Numbered from the stretch's first letter, positions 6,143-14,633 are shown. The stretch: DNA of 15,972 bases from Bacteroidales bacterium (GCA_004552615.1 SFNZ01000056.1:1-15972), one strand, 5' to 3'. Made by a program: numbers and translations. Notes: generated by a model not told the origin, from the letters alone.

Positions 6143-9100
6143 ATGGCAAAAACTCCAAAGACAAAAAAGCCAACAGGCCTGAGCATAAAAAGAGACGGCC
6201 GAAAATTCACATTTGAGTGGAAAATCGGAGACAAAGACTATGGAGACGGCCAGCAGCTGCAATGGAGGCTGAGCTGTTGGAAAACTGGAAGCTGGCAGAA
6301 GGAAACGGTAGGAACATCTGTAAAATCCAAGGCTGTTTATATAGATCTGGACACGGTATATCCGACAACAGTAAACAAGGCCACATCGATCACGTTCAGA
6401 GTCAGAGGAAACCGGAAGAAGTACAAATCCGGCAAAAAGGCCGTGAACCCAACTCTCTCCGACTGGTCGAGCAAGTCGTTTGATATCAGCGAGCCGAACA
6501 AGCCAACGGTCACAGCAACACTAGACGAGACACTGCAGAACGTGACGACATTCGCCTGGGAGACTGAGACGTCAGAGACGGACGGGAGATACTTCAGAGA
6601 TGTAGAATGGCAGTCAATACTAGTGCAGGACTGCGAGGAGACGGATGGCGCAAAGTTGAATTGGGACAGCAATGCGCTGGGATGGCTCACAGAAACAGGC
6701 TCTGCGTCGGGCAGCAACACGATCACAGAAGATACGGCTCTGATAGCAGGGAAGTCTTTCACGAGGTGGTTCCGCATAAGAGCAAGAGGCCCTGCCGGGG
6801 CATCAGACTGGCAATATGGGAAGCATGTCTATTCGCAGTGCTATCAGGCAAAGGTTGGAACGGCAACGGCCAACGAGACGGAAGCGAACGGCTTCATCTG
6901 CAGCGTAGACTGGGATGCGACAGGGAACGCATCGAACCCGATCGACCAGACGACGGTGCAGTATGCGATCGTGGTTCCGGATGCCGGCCTGACCTGCCCG
7001 AGCGGAGCGAGCTGGCAGGATGCGAACATATCGAAAGATACTGCAGATTCAGACAAAGCGGTTTTCTCTGTCGACGACACTTTGCATGGTGATGAGTGTC
7101 TATTTATAAGAGTCAACACGAAGCACGATGCGTATACAACATACGGCAGAGCGACGCTTGCAGCTGTCGGTCGTCTGAAGAACCCGTCAGGCGTATCGGT
7201 ACAGACAGACGATGTGACACACCGAGCGACGATCGCCGCTACGAATAACTCAGACGTCGAGGACTCATTCCTTGTGGTTGAATACATGGGATCGTCAGAT
7301 CCGACTGGAAAATTTATCTGCGGCATCATACCGAAAGGCTCGACGAGCGTAACGGTGCAGGGGCCGGACTGGTCCTCAGAATCCCAGGTCGCGTTCGGAG
7401 TGCGTGCGGTTGTCGGAAGTTATCAGCAGATTACAAGATCAGACGGAGCGACATGCTATGCCGTCACCGAAAAAATGAGATCTGCAGAGACCGTCTGGGA
7501 CGGAGGGACCGTTCCGCAGGCTCCGGGCAACGTGACAGCATCCGCGACGGAGATACCCGGAACGATTAGAGTGATATGGGACTGGACGTGGAACAATGCG
7601 AACAGCGCGGAGATCTCATGGTCAGATCATCCGGATGCGTGGGAATCGACGGATGAACCAAGCAAATACAGTATCGATCACATCCATGCTGCCCAGTGGA
7701 ATATCTCCGGGCTGGAAACAGGGAAAACCTGGTATATAAGAGTACGGCTCATCAATAAAGTCGGAGAAAACGAGACGTTCGGCCCGTGGTCGGATGCGAT
7801 AACGATAGACCTGTCATCGGCGCCGAGCGTGCCGGTGCTTTCGCTGTCTCCGGGAACTATAACGGAAGACGGCAGTGTGGTCGCGTCCTGGGCGTATTCC
7901 ACGACAGACGGAACCGCGCAGGCATATGCCGAAATATGTGAAGTCTCCGTGAACGCAGGCGTGATCACATACGGGGACGTTATAGCGCATGTGGAAACGG
8001 CGCAACATATAGCCATCAAGGCAGAAGATGTCGGATGGCAGGCGGGAGAGACACACGGTCTGGCGGTCCGTGTCGTTTCCGCATCTGGAAGAATATCAGA
8101 CGACTGGAGTGATCCGGTATATGTCCATGTGGCGCAGCCGCTGACCGCAAGCATCGAGAGCACGTCTCTCGTGTTAAAGACGGTTCCGGACGATGAAGAG
8201 GCTGGAACCACGAGAAGCGACCTATCTCTGACAGAGCTCCCGCTAGCTGTGACGGTGTTGGGAGCCGGAACAGGAGGCGAAACGACCGTATCGATCCAGA
8301 GGGCGGAAGAGTATCACATAATCCGTCCGGACGATCAGATATCAGACGGGCACATGGGAGAAGTGGTGGCAGAGGTCCTGCAGATGGGAGAAAATCCGAT
8401 TTCGATCGGCGCGGATGATATATCCGGATATCTCGACGACGGAGCGCAGTATCTGATAAAGGCAACAGTCAAAGACGGGTATGGGCAGTCAGCGACAGAT
8501 GAGATTCTGTTCACTGTTCACTGGAATCACCAGGCGCTTGTCCCAAAAGCAAAGGTACAGATGAATCAGGCAGAATATGTCGCGTTCATTACTCCAATCG
8601 CGCCGGAAGGAACGGCTGCCGGTGATACGGTGGATATTTATAGGCTGTCAACAGATAAGCCGGAACTGATTATAAAAGACGGCTCCTTCGGAGTCACATA
8701 TGTGGATCCGTATCCGGCTATCGGAGAATCCGGAGGACACAGAGTCGTTTTCAAAACGGCGAATGGAGACTATATCACGGAAGATGGACAGATTGCATGG
8801 ATAGACCTGGGATATGATGACTTTGACTGCCTAGAATCGGCGTTCAACATCCTCGACTTTGATGATGAGCAGATCATGTTTGTTTACAACACGGACATCT
8901 CGAACTCCTGGAAAAAGGATGTGAAGATCACAGAGTATCTGAACGGTTCTGTCCAGGGCGACTGGAATCCTGCTGTGAGAAGGAACGCAAATGTTAGCAT
9001 GGTCGTGCTCGTAGACGAAGAACAGGAGACGATCGAAGCGATGCGCAGACTCGCCGAGTATCCGGGAATCTGCCACATAAGAACTAAGGACGGTTCCTCG

Positions 9101-9235
9101 TTCGCAGCCGATATTCAGGTCAAGGAAGACCGGAAATACAGTGAAGGACACAAACTGGCAGCATATGCTCTGGAAGTGTCCAGAGTAGAGTCGGAAGAGT
9201 ATGACGGCATCACATATGCAGAATGGAAAGGATAA
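6143..9235 (+). CDS. large beta-rich distal tail protein with fibronectin III-like domains and Dit-like C-terminus
   Basis: This 1030-residue protein starts one base after the tape measure stop; the first ATG has only a weak upstream GAGGG. It is a chain of beta-sandwich segments. At least two look like fibronectin III, one with SKYSIDHIHAAQWNISGLETGKTWYIRVRLIN (about residues 508-540) and one just before it (APGNVTASATEIPGTIRVIWDW). The last ~170 residues differ: IAWIDLGYDDF..NILDFDDEQIMFVYNT..TEYLNGSVQGDWNPAVRRNANVSMVV. 'Frame' sentences such as these, ending in a strand-rich unit with AYALEVSRVESEEYDG, resemble the distal-tail (Dit) region of siphophages. The gene occupies the Dit position between tape measure and hub. 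Its likely role is tail-tip structure with exposed carbohydrate-binding or adhesive domains. It has no Cys-rich or protease motif that I can see. Confidence 0.72.
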   Translation: MAKTPKTKKPTGLSIKRDGRKFTFEWKIGDKDYGDGQQLQWRLSCWKTGSWQKETVGTSVKSKAVYIDLDTVYPTTVNKATSITFRVRGNRKKYKSGKKAVNPTLSDWSSKSFDISEPNKPTVTATLDETLQNVTTFAWETETSETDGRYFRDVEWQSILVQDCEETDGAKLNWDSNALGWLTETGSASGSNTITEDTALIAGKSFTRWFRIRARGPAGASDWQYGKHVYSQCYQAKVGTATANETEANGFICSVDWDATGNASNPIDQTTVQYAIVVPDAGLTCPSGASWQDANISKDTADSDKAVFSVDDTLHGDECLFIRVNTKHDAYTTYGRATLAAVGRLKNPSGVSVQTDDVTHRATIAATNNSDVEDSFLVVEYMGSSDPTGKFICGIIPKGSTSVTVQGPDWSSESQVAFGVRAVVGSYQQITRSDGATCYAVTEKMRSAETVWDGGTVPQAPGNVTASATEIPGTIRVIWDWTWNNANSAEISWSDHPDAWESTDEPSKYSIDHIHAAQWNISGLETGKTWYIRVRLINKVGENETFGPWSDAITIDLSSAPSVPVLSLSPGTITEDGSVVASWAYSTTDGTAQAYAEICEVSVNAGVITYGDVIAHVETAQHIAIKAEDVGWQAGETHGLAVRVVSASGRISDDWSDPVYVHVAQPLTASIESTSLVLKTVPDDEEAGTTRSDLSLTELPLAVTVLGAGTGGETTVSIQRAEEYHIIRPDDQISDGHMGEVVAEVLQMGENPISIGADDISGYLDDGAQYLIKATVKDGYGQSATDEILFTVHWNHQALVPKAKVQMNQAEYVAFITPIAPEGTAAGDTVDIYRLSTDKPELIIKDGSFGVTYVDPYPAIGESGGHRVVFKTANGDYITEDGQIAWIDLGYDDFDCLESAFNILDFDDEQIMFVYNTDISNSWKKDVKITEYLNGSVQGDWNPAVRRNANVSMVVLVDEEQETIEAMRRLAEYPGICHIRTKDGSSFAADIQVKEDRKYSEGHKLAAYALEVSRVESEEYDGITYAEWKG

Positions 9236-9238
9236 GCC

Positions 9239-10240
9239 ATGGACTGGAGCAAAGGATTCAGCGCATCATACTACATGGCCATTGTAGATAAAAGAACATG
9301 GAATGATATCTCCCGCCTGGAAATAACCGGCGGGAATATTTCTCGTTATATCACAGGGCTGCGGGAATCTGCAGACATTGATTGCCCGGGATATAAGCCT
9401 GGAGAGGAACGATGGATCAGGATCTGGCTCGACGCAAGGCAGAGAGGGAGCTCGGCGCACGAAGCACTCTTCACAGGGCTGGCATGTTCGCCAGCGATAA
9501 AGATTGACGGAACAGCTCGTGAAGTGCCGCTGGAATGCTATTCCGTACTGAAACCTGCAGAAGATTATCTCCTGCAGAGGGGCTGGTACGCTCCTTCAGA
9601 GGCGAATGGGGCAGAGATGGTCAGGGATATGCTGCGAAGTACGATACCGGGTCCTGTGGTCATAGAGGGGACTTCTCCTTGCCTTCAGCAGGCAATCATA
9701 GCAGAGGACGGAGAGTCAGCGCTGACAATGGCGGACAAGATACTGGACGCGATAGGATGGCGCATCACAATCAACGGAATGGGAGTGGTCACGATCTGCG
9801 AGCAGGCGGACTCACCGTCCGCGGAATTCGGCAATGAGTTCGACGTACTCGAAACGGCGGTCGAGATAGAGAATGACTGGTTCGACTGCCCGAATGTATT
9901 CCGAGCGGTTTCTGATGATATGACAGCGGTGGCAAGAGATGACTCGGAGGTGAGTGCACTCTCGACTGTGGTCAGAGGCAGAGAAGTGTGGATGGAGGAA
10001 ACGAATTGCGATATGAACGACGGAGAATCCATCGAAGAGTATGCACTGAGAAGACTGAAGGAAGAACAGGCAAGGTCGACCGCGATATCATATAGCAGGA
10101 GATTTTTACCAGGCATCGGTCCGGGAGACCTGATCAAACTGAATTATCCGGCACAAAGCCTGCAAGGTGTTTATAAGATATCAGAGCAGACGATTGAGCT
10201 TGGATATGGTGCAAAGATGACGGAGGAGGTGAACGCATGA
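9239..10240 (+). CDS. baseplate hub / tail protein (gp27/gp37-like)
   Basis: This 333-residue protein begins MDWSKGFSASYYMAIVDKRTW. It contains LEITGGNISRYITGLRESADIDC (about residues 27-49), a sequence seen at the start of hub proteins of Clostridia siphophages. YLLQRGWYAPSEANGAEMVRDML, DKILDAIGWRITINGMGVVTI and GIGPGDLIKLNYPAQSLQGVYKISEQTIELGYGA follow. Two beta domains linked by helical segments, with the final 'P-G-D-x-I-x-L-x-Y-P-x-x-x-x-G-x-Y-x-I' motif, fit a gp27-like hub ring below the Dit. AAAGGA at 9226-9231 serves the ATG. The last codons overlap the next gene (ATGA at 10237-10240), so the two are translated together. It shows no visible peptidase active site, so a lytic hub is not claimed. 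Confidence 0.75.
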   Translation: MDWSKGFSASYYMAIVDKRTWNDISRLEITGGNISRYITGLRESADIDCPGYKPGEERWIRIWLDARQRGSSAHEALFTGLACSPAIKIDGTAREVPLECYSVLKPAEDYLLQRGWYAPSEANGAEMVRDMLRSTIPGPVVIEGTSPCLQQAIIAEDGESALTMADKILDAIGWRITINGMGVVTICEQADSPSAEFGNEFDVLETAVEIENDWFDCPNVFRAVSDDMTAVARDDSEVSALSTVVRGREVWMEETNCDMNDGESIEEYALRRLKEEQARSTAISYSRRFLPGIGPGDLIKLNYPAQSLQGVYKISEQTIELGYGAKMTEEVNA

Positions 10241-11100
10241 CGGAGGCCAAACTGGTGAAGCAGCTGCTCGATGCCTTCAGGAAAAGTCAGAGCAAAGGGA
10301 CACAGGGATATGACTCCCAGGCGGTCGTGAAGCGGGTCGAAGGCAACACAATCTGGGTGCACATTCCGGGTGGCATTGATGAGACGCCAATCAGAAAGAC
10401 GGTGTCTGCAAATGTCGGAGACGTGATCCAAATCAGAGTAGCTGGCGGCAGAGCGTTCGCGGTCGGAAACGAAACGTCTCCGCCAACGGATGACACGCTC
10501 GCGAAAGCGGCAAATCAAACGGCAGGGAAAGCAAAAGCGGTCGCTGAAGCGGCAAAGGTCGAAGCAGGAGACGCGGCCGAGATGTCTTTAGAAGCACACG
10601 ACAGTGCTTTGCGGGCCTATGATGCCGGAACTGCACAGCGCAGGATTTTTTATGCGTATGCGGCAGACACGAGCGGAGGCGGCTTCAGTCTGACCGATAC
10701 AAGTCTGCCGTACAGAGGCATTTGCGTGACAACGGACAACGAAGCGCCTTCTGAGCCGGAGGAGTATGTATGGGAAATAAATCCGTTATGGGCAAGCAAG
10801 CAGGCGGATAATTACTTGCATGAATTGGCAGACGGCCTCGCGATTTATAACTCGAATCTCGATACGACAACGTATGCAGGGATTTCGGCACTAGCGCTGA
10901 CATTTTACCTCGCGGGCGTGATGCAGATGAAAGTAGGATACGACGCAGATCTGGAACAGTACGGAGTGATAGCGGAATCAATCCTCGCTGCAGGAAACGG
11001 CGCCGGAGTAAAATTTGACAATACATCAGAAGCGTCCGCACGCGGGCGCTTCGTGTGGGAAGTGCGCGACAACGGACACCTGTCGCTGAAATTGTACTAA
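10237..11100 (+). CDS. baseplate protein with N-terminal OB-fold and coiled coil
   Basis: This is a 287-residue protein. Residues about 20-75 form a small beta-barrel (YDSQAVVKRVEGNTIWVHIP, then TVSANVGDVIQIRVAGGRAFAVGNETSPPTDD), the OB-fold pattern of gp5/spike-type baseplate proteins. Residues about 85-125 are an Ala/Lys/Glu coiled coil (AANQTAGKAKAVAEAAKVEAGDAAEM) likely to trimerise. The C-terminal half includes AYAADTSGGGFSLTDTSLPYRGICVTTDNEAPSEPEEYVWE, a domain seen in tail tip proteins, and an ending with SARGRFVWEVRDNGHLSLKLY. GGAGGAGGTG lies just before the start at 10237. It probably links the hub to the adhesins that follow. The exact family is not certain. Confidence 0.72.
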   Translation: MTEAKLVKQLLDAFRKSQSKGTQGYDSQAVVKRVEGNTIWVHIPGGIDETPIRKTVSANVGDVIQIRVAGGRAFAVGNETSPPTDDTLAKAANQTAGKAKAVAEAAKVEAGDAAEMSLEAHDSALRAYDAGTAQRRIFYAYAADTSGGGFSLTDTSLPYRGICVTTDNEAPSEPEEYVWEINPLWASKQADNYLHELADGLAIYNSNLDTTTYAGISALALTFYLAGVMQMKVGYDADLEQYGVIAESILAAGNGAGVKFDNTSEASARGRFVWEVRDNGHLSLKLY

Positions 11101-11112
11101 GGGGGTAAAACC

Positions 11113-11781
11113 ATGGCTACAGTGCCAAAAGGATACGTATTTTGGGACGTATCAGCAAATAAATCATATGCTGCGGGAAAGACGTTCCCGGCGCTCGGAA
11201 ACGGAGACTATCTGGTCCCCGCGACAACGTCATACGACGGATACTATCAGCAATATATCTACTACACGTCGAGAACAGAGGGCGAAGTTACATATACAAA
11301 CTGCTGGACGGGATGCGTGCAGGCCGCATATACGAGCAAGGCACAAAAGCTGCCGTTTAATACGATCGCAGGTAAGCCCGTACGATTCTTTTCATATAAC
11401 GGCTGCCAGTTCACATCGTGTCCAACGACAACAAACACGGGAGGCACATCCTCACTGAGCGCGATTACAAATCTGCGGTTTGTATCGTTCTATAACTGCA
11501 CGAAGCTCATGTCAGCGCCTGCGCTGCCGACAGGGCTGACAAGTCTGAACGTGGCGTTCTATAACACAAAAATTAAAGCCGCGCCGAGCAACTTTGCAAG
11601 TCTGACAAGCCTGACAAAAGCGAATTACTGTGTTCTACGGGTGTACCGCCCTGACATCAGGGCCGACGATACCGAGCCAGGTAACATCGATGTACGGTAT
11701 GTTCTGGAATTGCACGAACCTTGCAGGAAACATCCGCATCGAGTCTGCCGTTATAGCGAACTCGGCAAAAGCGTTCGATAA
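11113..11781 (+). CDS. leucine-rich (BspA-like) tail adhesin, N-terminal fragment (frameshifted)
   Basis: As read, this gives 222 residues from an ATG preceded by GGGGG at 11101-11105. Residues 1-105 are beta-rich with many Tyr and Thr (YYQQYIYYTSRTEGEVTYTNCW). Residues about 115-172 hold BspA-type leucine-rich repeats (LRFVSFYNCTKLMSAPALP, GLTSLNVAFYN, ASLTSLTKANY). After NY at about 172, codon use and sequence turn to nonsense in this frame (VLRVYRPDIRADDT) and the product ends at 11781. The LRR series continues in the next frame. A one-base excess near 11626-11632 explains this, so the entry is the first part of one 501-residue gene covering 11113-12619. BspA-like repeats bind host surface molecules; here the likely role is tail-tip attachment. 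Confidence 0.7.
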   Translation: MATVPKGYVFWDVSANKSYAAGKTFPALGNGDYLVPATTSYDGYYQQYIYYTSRTEGEVTYTNCWTGCVQAAYTSKAQKLPFNTIAGKPVRFFSYNGCQFTSCPTTTNTGGTSSLSAITNLRFVSFYNCTKLMSAPALPTGLTSLNVAFYNTKIKAAPSNFASLTSLTKANYCVLRVYRPDIRADDTEPGNIDVRYVLELHEPCRKHPHRVCRYSELGKSVR

Positions 11782-12619
11782 TACGGTGAATCAGATCATA
11801 CTGCTCGGAGCATCGGCGATATCCGAAGCGCTGAACCAGATAGCCAGAGGATACGACAATGTGTATGCCGGCGTGCCGGCATCAATACAGAGCTTCACGG
11901 TTATTCGAGGAACATACGACCCTGCCACGCAAACATTCACAGAAAATGTGAATGGAACATTCTGCAAGCTGACGGAAACATTTTATGCACCGTATGTGAC
12001 GGGAGCGCTCCTCGTGCTGCCGACATTAGAGGACCGCAACGGGGACCCGGTGAGCGTAACATGGCATATTGATACGCTCGATGGAACCGCACTGACAGCA
12101 GAAGGCGTCCAGCTGCAGCAGACGGGGAAACTTGTCGCGGTCCTGAACTTGGGATCGAGCAATACGAGCGATGCGTATAGATTGGTTAACAACACTAAAT
12201 ACACCTACGACTCAGTTCTGTATCAGTATGTTTCCGGATCCAAAATAGCAACGCTGACTTTTTCGAATTTGATGATTGACGTCAACCCAACAGGGACAGC
12301 TGTCGCTTTCGGAATGGAGGCGCCTGACAACGATTCCGGATTCTTTTTCAGCTCAGACGTCAATGTATCAGGAAATCTCGAAGCCGAAACGATCAACGGA
12401 ATCGCCCTTGCGGTCGGATCATATTTGTACAATTCAACGTCGACAGATACGATCACCTTCACGGACACGAATTGCAAGGGCAAAACGAGGATCATCTGCG
12501 GAACGCAGGATGCAGGGAACCCGCCTCTAAGGGCATCGCTCGACAATGATACAGGGGAAATCACAGTATATCTATCCGGAGCCGTAACCGTGGCCCGGAT
12601 CAATTATATCTGCTGGTAA
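11630..12619 (+). CDS. leucine-rich tail adhesin, C-terminal fragment (frameshifted)
   Basis: This 329-residue frame (GTG at 11630) begins FYGCTALTSGPTIPSQVTSM then GMFWNCTNLAGNIRIESAV, a direct continuation of the LRR series of the preceding fragment. The 'M-F-x-G-C-T-x-L-T-S-x-P-x-x-P' pattern is the BspA repeat. There is no ribosome binding site before the GTG, which argues against an independent gene. The rest (about residues 100-329) is a beta-rich fibre region with VLPTLEDRNGDPVSVTWHID, KTRIICGTQDAGNPP and a compact end YLSGAVTVARINYICW. Deleting one base around 11629 fuses it to the upstream frame in the reading ANY-VFYGCT. Whether the lesion is real, a recoding site, or a sequence error cannot be told here. 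Confidence 0.7.
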   Translation: MFYGCTALTSGPTIPSQVTSMYGMFWNCTNLAGNIRIESAVIANSAKAFDNTVNQIILLGASAISEALNQIARGYDNVYAGVPASIQSFTVIRGTYDPATQTFTENVNGTFCKLTETFYAPYVTGALLVLPTLEDRNGDPVSVTWHIDTLDGTALTAEGVQLQQTGKLVAVLNLGSSNTSDAYRLVNNTKYTYDSVLYQYVSGSKIATLTFSNLMIDVNPTGTAVAFGMEAPDNDSGFFFSSDVNVSGNLEAETINGIALAVGSYLYNSTSTDTITFTDTNCKGKTRIICGTQDAGNPPLRASLDNDTGEITVYLSGAVTVARINYICW

Positions 12620-12635
12620 AAGGAAGGAGGAAGAC

Positions 12636-13238
12636 ATGGCAGTAACCGAAGTAGATGTCAGTAAACGTGCGAACACGTTGCTGATCGGAGTCCAGGGCGA
12701 GGTCGATGCGCAGGTATTCAGATTCGATATATCGTCATGGATAGAGGAATACGGAAGCGGCGGATCTGCGTCGATTGACCTGCAGAGGCCGGGAGAGAAG
12801 ACATCCTACACACACGGCCTGTCAATCGTAGACGGATTCGCGGTGTGGACAGTCAGCAACATCGACAACGCGATCGCAGGACAGGGTTTCGCGCAGTTGG
12901 TATATACAAAGCCGGGAGACACGAAAAAAGCGAAGACGGCCGAGTATGTCACAGTGACGGAGCGGGCGCTGGATGAGCAGCATGGAGATGTTCCGGATCC
13001 TTATGAGTCATATCTCGACGAGGCAAGAGCTATCTATTCAGAGACGGCAGCTGCGGCAATCGAAGCGGCACTACATGAAGCGGCCGCTGCAGAAGCACAG
13101 CGTGCAGCTGAAGCGGCTGCAGCGGATGCGGAAAAATCTGCGCAGGAAGCTCAGAATGTATTCCAAATCGCAGGAGACACATCGTTCTCGATGGACCCTG
13201 TGACGCGGAAAGTGACGATGCACATCACGGAATCATAA
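12636..13238 (+). CDS. BppU-like baseplate upper protein / fibre adaptor
   Basis: This 200-residue protein has a strong AAGGAGG site. Residues about 10-100 form a beta-sandwich with the BppU N-terminal signature: 'ANTLLIGVQGEVDAQVFRFD', then ISSWIEEYGSGGSASIDLQRPGEK, DGFAVWTVSNIDNAIAGQGFAQ and LVYT. This domain docks receptor-binding modules on the baseplate of lactococcal-type phages. PDPYESYLDEARAIY follows, then a long Ala-rich coiled coil (about 128-175, AAIEAALHEAAAAEAQRAAE), probably a trimeric stalk, and a short strand end (DTSFSMDPVTRKVTMHI). Its place just before the DGR target gene suggests it anchors the variable protein, or carries it through stalk-to-stalk contact. Confidence 0.85.
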   Translation: MAVTEVDVSKRANTLLIGVQGEVDAQVFRFDISSWIEEYGSGGSASIDLQRPGEKTSYTHGLSIVDGFAVWTVSNIDNAIAGQGFAQLVYTKPGDTKKAKTAEYVTVTERALDEQHGDVPDPYESYLDEARAIYSETAAAAIEAALHEAAAAEAQRAAEAAAADAEKSAQEAQNVFQIAGDTSFSMDPVTRKVTMHITES

Positions 13239-13253
13239 CAGGAGGATAATATA

Positions 13254-14573
13254 ATGCCGAACACATACGATGTGAACCTCATCAGTGAGGAAACAGGAGA
13301 AAAGATGGCAAGGGCGCTGCAGGCAAGCGCAGAGGCCATCATGAAGATCGGAAACAAAATGGGAGCATATGACCTCCCGAGAAGCTGGCAGGAGCTGCAG
13401 ATGCATATCCAGTCGGGAACGGTCAGACAGATCTGCCCTGTGGGTACGAAACTGCTGGTCGATAAGGAGTCGGGTGTGTCCGCAACGGTGAACGGTTCCA
13501 TCACAGGGGCAACTGTGAACGAGGAAACATTCATCGAGGCTATCGGTCGCTCTGGGACTGCTGCATATGAATTCATATACGACGGTTCCGTGTGGCACCA
13601 CAACGGAGAGGATGTGGAACTGATAAATTACGGAATCGCAGTCACAGGAACACCGGCTGCAGATGACACGGTCGTTGTACATGTCCAGGCGAGCAAGATC
13701 GAGTTCGACGTAGTCGACATCGACTATGATGTGCCGGTGAATGATGCACTGGAGCACACTCTGGCGCTCTGGACATCAGACCTGTTGTTGTACGGATCGA
13801 TTCCGTTCTGTTCACCGCAGAAACTGGTATCCGTAAGAGAGGCACTGCCGGCAGGAACATACAATATCACACTGGACCACGGATGCTATGACGGGACAAC
13901 GGTCGAAGATTCAACATACCAGTTTACAACGACGAGGGAGATCCCGGCAGGCGGTGGAATTCGCCACACAACGATGGGCGGATGGCTGACAAGCGGATAT
14001 GGAATATCTCATGTCACAGGCGGGACATTCATCACATACGATGCGGACTATAACATCATCGAGCAGGGGCTGGCGACAACAGAAGGGACTGGCGGAACAT
14101 CGCTCGGAACGGCAACAGCCTCGAACCCGACATACAGAGTGACGGACAATATCAATTTCACGCAGAGACAGATTTCCGGATCGAACAGAAACATACACTC
14201 CGCAAACAGAAAATGGTTGAACTCCGATGCTCCGGGAGCGGCGTCCGGACAGATCGCCTCCTGGTGGACGGCATCCGACGAATTCGATATGCCGGTCAGA
14301 AGCACGCTGCCGGGGTTCCTGCACGGGCTGGATCCTGCATTCAGAGCCATCATGCAGAAGGTCAGAAAGAGAACGGCGAAATGCATCGCGGACGGATACG
14401 GTTACGAAGATACAGAAGAACTGGTATTCGAGCCGTCAATGACAGAGCTAGGCTACGGCAAGAATAACAACATAAGTGAGACGGCTGCGAAAGCGGACGG
14501 AACGCTGAAGACGGAGCTGGCCTGGGACATGTTCATTGGAGCATCAAATGCGCGCGCGACGAGCGGAACGTGA
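13254..14573 (+). CDS. DGR target protein, phage tail-tip receptor-binding protein (C-terminus out of frame)
   Basis: As read, 439 residues with CAGGAGG just upstream. Residues 1-45: helical adaptor (LISEETGEKMARALQASAEA). Residues about 45-300: beta-rich, with RQICPVGTKLLVDKESG, EFIYDGSVWHHNGE, IPAGGGIRHTTMGGW and TGGTFITYD. Residues about 300-434: a C-type-lectin-like (formylglycine-enzyme-type, DUF6273-resembling) domain with NRNIHSANRKWLNSD, SWWTASDEFDMP and LPGFLHGLDPAFRAIM. DGR targets display the VR as the last part of such a fold. Here the frame breaks at the VR edge: after SNAR it reads ATSGT and stops (TGA 14571-14573). Removing two bases of the GCGCGCGCG run at 14550-14558 restores a 463-residue protein ending VSAGLCLG at TAA 14645-14647. 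As given, the variable ligand-binding surface is missing. Confidence 0.85.
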   Translation: MPNTYDVNLISEETGEKMARALQASAEAIMKIGNKMGAYDLPRSWQELQMHIQSGTVRQICPVGTKLLVDKESGVSATVNGSITGATVNEETFIEAIGRSGTAAYEFIYDGSVWHHNGEDVELINYGIAVTGTPAADDTVVVHVQASKIEFDVVDIDYDVPVNDALEHTLALWTSDLLLYGSIPFCSPQKLVSVREALPAGTYNITLDHGCYDGTTVEDSTYQFTTTREIPAGGGIRHTTMGGWLTSGYGISHVTGGTFITYDADYNIIEQGLATTEGTGGTSLGTATASNPTYRVTDNINFTQRQISGSNRNIHSANRKWLNSDAPGAASGQIASWWTASDEFDMPVRSTLPGFLHGLDPAFRAIMQKVRKRTAKCIADGYGYEDTEELVFEPSMTELGYGKNNNISETAAKADGTLKTELAWDMFIGASNARATSGT

Positions 14574-14633
14574 GCCCGTCGGGTGCACTCAACTTCAACA
14601 GCGCGGGCAACACGTACGGGGTCTCCGCCGGCC
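14550..14633 (+). repeat. DGR variable repeat (VR)
   Basis: The VR aligns with the TR at 15149-15230, offset 597 bases from the shared GAGCGGAACGTG onward. Identical blocks include CCCGTCGGGTGCACTCAAC (14575-14593) and the GC-rich ACGGGGTCTCCGCCG (14616-14630). The latter is the likely initiation-of-mutagenic-homing (IMH) segment, and the two copies diverge just past it. All 11 substitutions over 82 aligned bases are at TR adenines: codons AAC to CGC, GAC, AGC, TTC, AGC, GGC and TAC, plus GAC to GGC. A 2-base excess (GC) in the GC run at the 5' edge is the only other difference. In the intended frame it reads NVSPSGALNFNSAGNTYG, and it ends 12 bases before the TAA. Confidence 0.93.

Noticed and set aside
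13233..13757. A 174-codon - strand frame over the start of the DGR target gene
   Set aside because: It is antisense to a coding region with a good + strand start and ribosome binding site; a Cys/His/Val-rich translation is typical of spurious frames.
1..14500. Search by eye for a second VR matching the TR core CCCGTCGGGTGCACTC
   Set aside because: Only partial matches such as AACCCGTCAGG near 7180 were seen, with no adenine-specific pattern, so a single target in this window.
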